The notes under the pieces are model-generated. The model did no database searches, had not been told where the DNA came from, and saw only the letters and a program-made list of their open reading frames with translations. The translations under genes and the position numbers were made by a program. Below are positions 56,035 through 64,000 of a stretch of DNA of 64,000 nucleotides, in pieces. The number at the start of each line of letters is the position of its first letter. Position 1 is the first letter of the stretch. This stretch comes from Wyeomyia smithii (taxonomy: Eukaryota; Arthropoda; Insecta; Diptera; Culicidae), in assembly GCF_029784165.1 (NCBI RefSeq), contig NC_073696.1, forward strand, positions 192,928,498 through 192,992,497, written 5' to 3'.

Positions 56035-56864
56035 GGGGAACTGCTTCATTATTCATCTCAGCCCATATATTCATCTCATACCACATGAAAACACAATTGA
56101 AAACAGGAAAAACGCATATTTTCTTCTTAAACCAATCTGGTAATCCTCTAAATGGATACTTCTTAGTTTACTTTAGATTCCTCATGAGGTATAATCCTCT
56201 AAAACTCACTGAAAAGCACTAAATTTGATATTATAGTCGGGCACTTTTAAGTTGAATCACTTAACAAAGCCACTCACTGCACAAAGAATACTTTATTCTT
56301 TGAAATGCTCACCTCAAATTTCCTAAAACAAGCTTGAATTAGCAGAAATATATGAGATGAATTTTTACAATTCCTAAATTTCAACTGTATGTATTTTCAT
56401 GTTTTCACTGCGTTGAAGAAAATCAAAAGTTGCCAAATCAGTTTCTGTTAATACGAAAAAATCATACTGAAAATGTTGAATTACTCCGACATAATTGATA
56501 TAAATAATTTTGCTCGTAAACAACTACAGCGGATATCTAGGATACCTACTACGCCGGGCTGCGGCTACGTTGATTCTCGATAATGTGATTCATTCATGAT
56601 TAACAGTGTGATGAAAATGGGGGCATCGTGAGATGAATAATTGAGCATTGATTCAAGTTTTGAGATGGATATGGAAGCGTTGTGAAAAATGTTTTGTTTT
56701 ACAAAATTCAGGATAAATCTAGCTAATTTTATTAAATATACAATGCTAAACGACTACATAAGAGCACGTAAGCATATTTAGTTTATATGTTCAATAATTT
56801 CGTGAAAATTTGGTGTTTAATGCGTGCATTCGGCTTAATGAGATGAATAATGGAGCAGTTCCCC
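56035..56864 (+). mobile_element. MITE family B, copy 3 (830 bp, TA-flanked)
   Basis: Ends GGGGAACTGCTTCATTATTC and GAATAATGGAGCAGTTCCCC, TA at 56033-56034 and 56865-56866. Same orientation as copy 2 but with an internal deletion of roughly 100-150 bp around 56245. Confidence 0.85.
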
Positions 56865-56865
56865 T

Positions 56866-57790
56866 ACATGACGGACAAAGCTACAGTCCAATCACAATTA
56901 AATTCAATATGGTCTTAGGGGCAGCTAGACCTTCCATACAATACTAATTTTGTTCAATCATCTGTAAGCAAAATAAGTGAGTTTCAACAGCCTCCGAAAC
57001 ACGTTTCTTTTAATAACTTTTGAACCACATGTTTTATCATTATGAAAAGGAATAAGGATTTTCAATACAGCACGATTTGTTTGAATTGGTTGTATAGTTT
57101 CTGAGATAATGATGTGTTGTGATATTCACATTTCAAAACAAGGTGCCTAACCTAAAAATCCGATTACAATGAAATTCAATAGCATCCTATGGGGCCACTA
57201 GACCTTTCATTCGCAACTGATTTCGTGAAAATCGGTCTACCCATCTCTGAGAAAAGTGAGTGAGTTTAAGCAGACTTTGGTATATGCTTTGTTTTTGTAA
57301 CGCGATTTAACATTTTTATGAATAACGGACAAAGTTACAAACCGATTACAATAGAATTCAATAGCAACCTATGGGGCAACTAGATCTTTTATTTAACACT
57401 GATTTTGTGAAAATCGGTTCAGCCATCTCTGAGAAAAATGAGTGAGTTAAAACAGCCTTTGGAATAAATAAATTTTGAACCATATGTTTAATCATTACGA
57501 AAATCATAAGTTGAGGGTCTTGGAGATACCCCGTTCATGCTAAACCAGTTTTATTCAAATCAGTTGTGTGGTTTCTAAGATATTGATGTTTCGTGATTTT
57601 TACATTTTGATACATAACTTCTAAACTGAAAATCCGATTACAATGAAATTCAATAGCAACCTATGCACCTATGCGCAACCACACCTTTCATTTGCAATTA
57701 ATTTCAGGAAAATTGGACCAGCCATCTTTGAGAAAAGTGAGTGAGAAAAAAAATTGCACATACACACACATATACACACATACATACATG
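56866..57790 (+). repeat. Modular repeat L, copy 5 (module array, hairpin end lost)
   Basis: Consecutive modules with CCGATTACAATGAAATTCA and AGCCATCTCTGAGAAA-like phrases (57240, 57420, 57720), then a CA tract near 57758-57780. The terminal hairpin is missing. It directly follows MITE B. Confidence 0.7.
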
Positions 57791-57799
57791 CCTCGAGAA

Positions 57800-59180
57800 T
57801 AGCCGTTCAACTTCTTATGGTTCCCTCTTTGTTAATGGTAAAATTTCATGCGAAAATTGCTATCATGTTTGGTAATTCTCTTTATCACCACCATGATAAA
57901 TATTATGCAACGTTTCCAAAACCGTTGGTTCCTGCTAGAAAAGATAGATGGGCAAAAAATAATTTTACCTAACCACTTCGAGGCGGATCTGAATCCCAAG
58001 ACAACGGTGTGCAATTATATATAATCATAATAATGATAATATTATTGAAAAATTTAATGAATTTATTGTAATAAATTCAAATGAATAAACAAATTAATAG
58101 TTGAGTTGTAACAGTTTTTTTTTTTTCATTATTAAACTGTATTAGATATTTACACATCTTACGACAAATGACGTTTTCCTCCTTGATTGAGTTTATCGTT
58201 TCCTTTTAACATTTGATTCCCCACCTCATCTTTGGCGGTCATTTCATAGACCAAAACACCCTAATCGCCTTTCTTCATGATGGCGTGCTTATGGATTTCT
58301 GTGTATTTTGGTCTTCAAGAAGAACTTGATGCATGAAATATGTTGCTTTAAAATACAAGGTCCCTAGAAGAAGATAGATAATATTGTTGAGGAAATAAAT
58401 CTCGAATAGCATACGTTAATCATTAAAATATATTTGTTCTCATCAAGCCTTTGAAGCCTTGAAATCAAAGGACCAATGTGCCGCCAATATTTACTAAGAG
58501 ACCAATCATATAGGGCCTATGTGATAACGAAAACAACATAGGTCCTATGTAACAAAATCATCAATAAAACATGGAAAAATGATTCAAAACATTAAAAAGA
58601 GCATTGAAGGTAAAGACGATGTTCTTTCTTAACACTGGAGGTCATAAAAATGATTAAATTTTATTTTTGTTGAAATTGGCATTTGAAATAGATTTACGAA
58701 ACTTCAAGTTCGTTTTTCTCTGATTAGCATCAATGTCAGATAGGACCTTTTGAAATGTTTCTCTAGAAATATTCATATTTATATTTGATTGCTTTCAACA
58801 CTTTGACAAAAATTTAAAAAACTAATCAGTTCGACGAAAAAAATAAAAAAAAAAGTAAATTTAAATAACTCTTGGTTTAAACAAAAAAGTAAAAACTTTC
58901 GAGTGGTACAAGAACTTGTTGCAAAATCGAGTTTTCTGTAAAAATACAATGTGGCGGCTAAGTTCAATATTGCTTCAACATGGCAATTGTGATATTTGCA
59001 AAAGATGGTCTTTTTTCTAATAACATGTTGTATAAAATGAGAAAAATAAAATTTGTTTCTCACTTTTAAGTAGGATAATCACGGAATTCCAACTAATCTA
59101 AAATGGACAATAATCAATAAACCAACTTTGCTGAAGACACTACGGCTCCAAAATCAATTGTTTTTGAGTAAAAAGTGATT
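57800..59180. other. No gene seen
   Basis: AT-rich. A 60-codon frame after the CA tract (about 57790-57972) has no motif. Confidence 0.4.
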
Positions 59181-59194
59181 AGTGTAAATTTTGC

Positions 59195-59508
59195 ATTCAC
59201 TGGTTAACACAGGTGCACTCCAAAAGCTCAAACCGAAAAAAATGAAAGATTATATCTATTCAATCATCCCTGTGAATTTTGGTGTCCCTAGCCATTACCG
59301 TTTTTTTTAGAGACTTAAATGAGTTTCTTCGTGAATACAACGGTCAAGCGACGAACCCGGCGAGCAATTTCTATACGAAACTCTCACATAAGTTGACGCG
59401 TTTCGGTAATTGCTAGGGGCACCAAAAATCATAGGAATGGTTGAATAGTTATGATCTTTCATTTGTTTTCGGTTTGAGCATTTTTTCATTTTGTCGACCA
59501 GTGAATCA
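59195..59508. repeat. Foldback repeat with about 100-bp inverse arms
   Basis: ATTCACTGGT, GCTCAAACCGAAAAAAATGA and GGTGTCCCTAGCCATTACCG on the left are mirrored by CGGTAATTGCTAGGGGCACC, TTCGGTTTGAGC and ACCAGTGAAT on the right. Arms are about 85% similar by eye. Noncoding. The target duplication is unclear. Confidence 0.7.
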
Positions 59509-59565
59509 ACAATTATGATAACAAAAGAAGTTTATGTTCATTTCTATAGTTTTAATTAGGTTCCA

Positions 59566-59680
59566 GTTAATCCAAAAGTAAGATGCTAATCTAACAAGCC
59601 AGTCGTCGTATGCTCGACTCCTGGCTTTGAAGAGATTGTCAGTGGCCGTATAATTCTTTAAGTACAAACCGTCAATATCC
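59566..59680 (+). repeat. SINE-like repeat N, degenerate copy
   Basis: AAGTAAGATGCTAATCTAAC, AAGCCAGTCGTCGTATGCTC and AGAGATTGTCAGTG follow the family order. The 3' end is lost. Confidence 0.55.
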
Positions 59681-59684
59681 AAAA

Positions 59685-60385
59685 AAATTATGTGACATGA
59701 AAATAAACTTCCTCTAAAGAAATTATTTGTTTCGTTCTAGTAAATCAAATTGAAAACGATTGATTTGGGGGGTAGTCTATAGAAAACTCTACAAAAGTCC
59801 AGGTTGATAGACGAATGGTGTTTTCAACAAAGTTGTTTCTTTCAAAAAGTGCTACAACTTTACCGAACAAAAAGGAATTTTATATTTTTAAAGTAAAATT
59901 CGTCTCCCACTGTTGAGTGGATTAACCACAAAATTGCAATTTATAGCATATAGAGTATAATTAATGGAACAACTCTACCGAAGACACTATGGCTCTAAAA
60001 TCATTTTTTTTGGGTTAAAATAATTTCGATCATCTTTGTGCAGCTTTGGAAACAGTGTTCAGTGGTCCGGTTTCCACGGGAATTGCTTACATATTAATAT
60101 CTTGCTTCATTTTTCACTGTCAGTGCTGGGGTAAAGTTTTGAAATATCTTGGCATTAGATTTCAGTACACTCATCAGTAGTTAGAATAACTAATTGTTAA
60201 GCCTTGAAAAATGGCAAACAACCAGACAAATTGTTTAAGCGATGAGATTTTATGAGCCCAATTTCTGCACGCTTAGTTGCATATTTTGTTGAACATAATT
60301 TTTTGATCGGACGTTTGGTTTGATAGTTATTAGCAGAATTATACTATGTTGCGATTAAAATTAGTCAACATAACAATTGAACGCG
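59685..60385. other. No gene seen; old noncoding repeats
   Basis: TCTACCGAAGACACTATGGC near 59972 resembles TTTGCTGAAGACACTACGGC near 59128, indicating a decayed repeat family on both sides of the foldback. Confidence 0.45.
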
Positions 60386-60392
60386 TTAATAC

Positions 60393-60795
60393 CAGAGCTG
60401 CGAGATTTCGTAACCAGAAAATGAAAACAGACACAACAGCAATTTCATTCTCTCAAGTTGAAACTGATATTGGCACCCGTGTCAATTCTCAATGAGAATC
60501 ATGTCAGTGATAAAAATGATATTGGCCCAGAATATGTTGAAATTATTTGATCTGAGCCGATCCATTGCATAAAGTCGATGAACTAGATAAATATCTTCAT
60601 CCTTAAACATATAAGAATCGCTAAAACAACCCAGCGCGTGCGAAATCGTTGTAATCAGTGTTACCTACCACTGTCAACTGATTGGAGCTTGAAGTAATTT
60701 CATTTTCAGCTCGTTCGTGCTGAAATTGATATTCACAGCTCTCAATTTCAGCTGATATTCTGTTGCTGATAGTGGAAATTTGCAGCCTTGCACTG
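60393..60795. mobile_element. hAT-like MITE, 403 bp
   Basis: The left end CAGAGCTGCGAGATTTCG and the inverse of the right end, CAGTGCAAGGCTGCAAATTT, are related. The flanking octamers GTTAATAC (60385-60392) and GTTGAAAC (60796-60803) agree at six of eight positions. CAGTG-type ends and an 8-bp duplication are hAT features. Noncoding and old. Confidence 0.45.
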
Positions 60796-60809
60796 GTTGA
60801 AACACCTTC

Positions 60810-61370
60810 TAAGGAAGGCATATAAGGAGGTCGTTCTTCATCTTTACAATAACACTTTTTTTGAAAGTTTTTACAAAAATATTATTATTAAAAATACTAT
60901 CGTGTGGGGTAGCCACCAATTAAGCAATATTTTTTATTTTGAGCAGTGTCAGTTGCGTCTAACTGAGTTGCTATTTAGTATTGATGTGATCAAACTTATT
61001 TTCAATACCAATTCAAGATACCTGCATTACCAGACGTCCTCTCATAGGTATACCCAGCCGAAGGGGGAAATTCAATCAAGGCGACACTCGCTTCGCCGAA
61101 GGTCAGTTATTTCTATTCTGCACGAGTAATACTACAATCGTCGTCATTTGATAAGCTTCATCAAACTGCAACATTGAGTGCGAATTGACCCCCCTTCCTG
61201 TTCGGTTAAAATAGCACAGCAACGTCCGACAGTCATCCAACACAAACGGTCTTTAGTGTGTTCTTAGGGTTCAACCTTGTCTAGCGCATAGGCAATCCTG
61301 TGTCGTACATAGTGCTTGCTGGCCTTTGCCTGCCCGATTGTGATTCAATAACATTCACATCACATTCCCG
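60810..61370. other. No gene seen; GC content rises towards 61370
   Basis: The 113-codon plus frame 60788-61129 is AT-rich and motif-free. The last 170 bp could be a 5' UTR for the ATG at 61377. Confidence 0.35.
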
Positions 61371-61376
61371 TCTGCC

Positions 61377-61510
61377 ATGGTGCAATTGAAGGACCCAACG
61401 TCACATCGACAGCTTTATCGTCTGCCGTCACCGGGAAACGGGAAGCACCATGTCCAGCTTGGTCGTCGTTGGGAGCAACTGGGATCAGTCGTCAGGTTCA
61501 AATGGATGGG
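61377..61510 (+). CDS. Candidate first coding exon of an unknown host gene
   Basis: TCTGCCATGG at 61371-61380 is a strong start context. The frame reads 44 codons plus two bases (MVQLKDPTSHRQLYRLPSPG at the start, then a Lys/Arg-rich tail) up to GATGGG|GTGAGC at 61511, a good splice donor. The upstream 150 bp is GC-balanced and free of repeats, as expected for a 5' UTR. The peptide is short and unrecognised and shows no signal sequence. The next exon is not identified. It could equally be a chance ATG. Confidence 0.3.
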
Positions 61511-61519
61511 GTGAGCTGA

Positions 61520-62390
61520 AAGCAGAGTAAACAACATCCCTCTGGCTGGCTGGTCACTGCAAACGGATAGGTACCGCATTTGACCTTGCTTTTAAAAATG
61601 AAGGAAATGCAATATAACGACAAACGTTTCACCTAGAAGTGTCGACGCTCGGTTTGGTAGTGCCGGGTTGGCAATGTGTTTACTTTTGCTATCATGCTGG
61701 GTGTTTCCTCTAATTCGCCAGAAAAAAAAATTATCTAGCGTCGGTATGTGTGTTGCATATCATAAACAGTGAACTGGAAAACAAACATGAATATTGAAAT
61801 AAATTTGTTGCAAGTGGAAGTTGTAAACGGGCAAGTTGAATATATTGAAATACAACTTTAATCGCAATAATTATCCTAATGTCCATCAACTTGTCGTTCA
61901 GCTAGAGTCAAATGAGAGTCTACTTGCATCACCGCCATTGCAAGTACATGTACGACAGGTTTGTGATCAAATGCTAAAAATAGCAAAGCTCAGCGAAGTA
62001 AGCTAAAATGCAGTTGGATTTACTGGGAAGCTATTTATAATAAAATTTTAAAAGGCGAAAAATTAGTAAGAAGGAAAAAACGATTTATTACATTTAGTCA
62101 CACTTGTTCGTTTCGACATGTACCTATAGAAAAAATAAGCAGCTTACCAGTGTTCATAACATTGGGTATACGTGGGCAATGCAAATCGATGTGGAAACTG
62201 TTTGGCTGTGTAAGATGAAAAGTAAACATTGGGGAATATATATTTTTCTCAGGTACGAGTCGTGGGCAGGAGAGTTTGTGGCGTAATTGCTATACTTTGT
62301 GGGAACGAGAAATAATCGAGAAATTTAAACGGGGAACTCGATCAATTCGCAACGATGCAAATAGACCTTGAAATAAATGAAATTTGGTTG
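61520..62390. other. No gene seen
   Basis: AT-rich, short frames only. Confidence 0.4.
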
Positions 62391-62397
62391 AGTAAGG

Positions 62398-62512
62398 AGA
62401 CTTCACTTTCTGTTTATTATACGCAGACTTCGCGGTTAACTGTTAAGAGAACAGGACAATTGCGACTGACACAAACAGTTTCTTCCGACCAGCGTCGTAC
62501 CTCGAGACCAGG
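62398..62512 (-). repeat. SINE-like repeat N, degenerate full-span copy
   Basis: TTCTGTTTATTATACGCAGA, GACTTCGCGGTTAACTGTTA and GCGTCGTACCTCGAGACC are the inverse of the family 3' middle, centre and 5' end. The B-box region is deleted. Confidence 0.6.
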
Positions 62513-62519
62513 TGGGAGT

Positions 62520-64000
62520 AACATAGCAGTATGTAACCTAAAAATCAAACGAAGTGCACAAATCCCACGTATATTTTTAACTATGCAATGAGCGGAGAAA
62601 AGATATGTTATAGCATATTAGCCTTGTTTCAATTGTATTAGTATGAATTATCGTCGCTTACGAGCTGAACGACGTGATGCGACAACGGCGATGACAACGA
62701 GGGGTTCATTAAAAAGCATTAAAAACCAAATTATAAACACCACAAATCCCACTGACATCTCGAGAGGAAGCACAGCTTGTTCATATTTTACGTTCGTGCG
62801 GTTCTCCTTTCCGTCATGATGATATGCCACCAGGTGTGTCCTCTCTGCAGCCAAACCGACCGACATAGCGCCGCCCGTGCGGATTCCTAATTTAAATATC
62901 TCGCATGAGCATCAACCGTCTGACAAACGACTGCTGTGCAAGTAAAATGTAAATCTGTATCCTATTTCATCGTTTTTTTCCTCCTTCGGCGGTGGCGCTG
63001 GTGAACGCGTTTCTGATTTATGGTGTTTCCAACAAATGCAAATGACTCTTCTCCCTGAGATATTACGGATCGATTTGATAGGTTCGTTTCTGGGAAATAT
63101 GGATTTGGAAAACCCCGTTACATGGTACATACTTACTTTGGCGAATAAAATGCAAGATAGCGTCGAAACTGGGTTTATTGTACATTAACGATGTTTTTTT
63201 TGTCTATGCTTTTTCTCAAGATTGTAGCTGCTTGAGTAAGGTAATTTGTTGAATTGGTATAATCTGGATCCATCGTTAAAATCTTCACAATTTTTTTTGA
63301 AAACAGGATTTGAACAGGGCATAACTGTCGTAGAAAACTACGTGACTTTGTTTGACGAACTTTGTTGTTTAGATTAGCAAATAGTTGATTGTAACTCTGA
63401 ATTGAAAATAAAAAAAAAAGCATGTTGCATTTCAGTATGATATTATTACAATGTTTTATTTATAGTTGCAAATATGCCAATATGTTTCTCATCGATTGCA
63501 CTCTTGTGGTTCAAAGTTCAGTGGGCAAACGACGATTTATGCTTGAAGACAGGTCTACGATAACCTGGAGTAGTAAACATCCTCCATAGGGCGAATAGAG
63601 TTTCTCCGTAGCGCGAAAATTTCCCGCTTGTCTTAATTTTGCACAAGACAGCGTTTGACGATGAGTGTGATGTGTAGATATAGTGTACACGTACTCTACT
63701 ACGCTGCAGATGGCTGTATCATTTCGCCCCATCAAATCACATTTCACGTCGTTACGGCACGGGCGACGTAAACTTGCTTACCACACCGTCTAAGCGATTC
63801 CACGAGCATCTACCATGACCAGTCTTCCGCACGTTTTGCTGGCTTTCACCCACACCAGCATCATCACCGTTCCTCAATTCCTCCCGAATAACAAAATATC
63901 TGCGTGTCAGCCCTAAGACGTGATCCGTACTGCGTTGTGTCTCATCGTCCTACATTTGGCATGAAGGCCACTTGCTCCAAGGAGACAGTTTATCTTGAAA
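62520..64000. other. No certain gene; some GC-balanced stretches
   Basis: A minus-strand frame 62648-62866 (72 codons) has a hydrophobic segment GFVVFIIWFLMLF followed by a basic tail, like a single-pass membrane segment, but I recognise no family. At 63820-63927 a short plus frame begins CCATGACCAG. Neither is convincing. Confidence 0.3.

Overview
This is AT-rich animal DNA from an insect genome, almost certainly a mosquito and probably a culicine (Aedes-like). The evidence is a Jockey/Juan-like retrotransposon, an IS630/Tc1/mariner transposase fragment of the D37E type first described in mosquitoes, RTE and CR1 retrotransposon copies, tRNA-derived SINEs, several TA- and TTAA-flanked MITE families, and a large dispersed repeat that ends in the hairpin CCTTTCTAGGAGAAAGG. 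There are no operons, rRNA genes, CRISPR arrays or viral genes that I can see. Host coding DNA is sparse. Most of the window reads as intergenic or intronic DNA filled with nested mobile elements of different ages.

Layout. 1-0.4 kb: possible 3' coding end of an unknown gene running off the left edge (ambiguous frame). 1.6-3.3 kb: modular dispersed repeat L carrying a GC-rich MITE and a tRNA-like sequence. 3.6-4.5 kb: rearranged copy of MITE family B. 5.4-9.5 kb: a DNA element with terminal inverted repeats of about 690 bp around the broken remains of an RNase-H-like protein; its left arm is split by a truncated CR1-type retrotransposon. 9.5-14.3 kb: mostly unique DNA with a TATA promoter near 11.5 kb. 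14.5-15.5 kb: MITE A. 15.7 kb: SINE-like repeat N. 17.1-20.5 kb: repeats K and L with another MITE nested in L. 20.9-21.9 kb: the best host exon, with an ATG at 21524 and a splice donor at 21906. 22.5-24.0 kb: RTE retrotransposon split by a SINE. 27.1-32.0 kb: a Juan-like element nested in an older RNase-H-bearing retrotransposon. 33.7-36.0 kb: TTAA MITE, CGCGTAA-rich repeats and inverted L copies. 37-46.9 kb: N-repeat copies, a Harbinger-like fragment, a CR1-like pseudogene, a foldback element and an inverted second copy of MITE A. 47.4-47.8 kb: CGCGTAA repeat field. 50.7-52.4 kb: a three-layer nest of foldback C, MITE B and a TTAA MITE. 53.2-53.8 kb: deleted D37E transposase. 54.4-54.7 kb: young 157-bp tandem duplication. 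56.0-57.8 kb: MITE B and repeat L. 59.2-60.8 kb: foldback and hAT-like MITE. 61.4 kb: possible short first coding exon.

Nesting gives a relative chronology. The RNase-H element predates the Juan-like copy, foldback C predates MITE B, repeat L predates its internal MITEs, the long-TIR element predates the CR1 copy, and the RTE copy predates its SINE. Every autonomous transposase or reverse transcriptase seen here is truncated or broken, so nothing in the window looks able to move itself. The best leads for something undescribed are the long-TIR element at 5.4-9.5 kb, the modular repeat L, and MITE A, which keeps the same open frame in two inverted copies.
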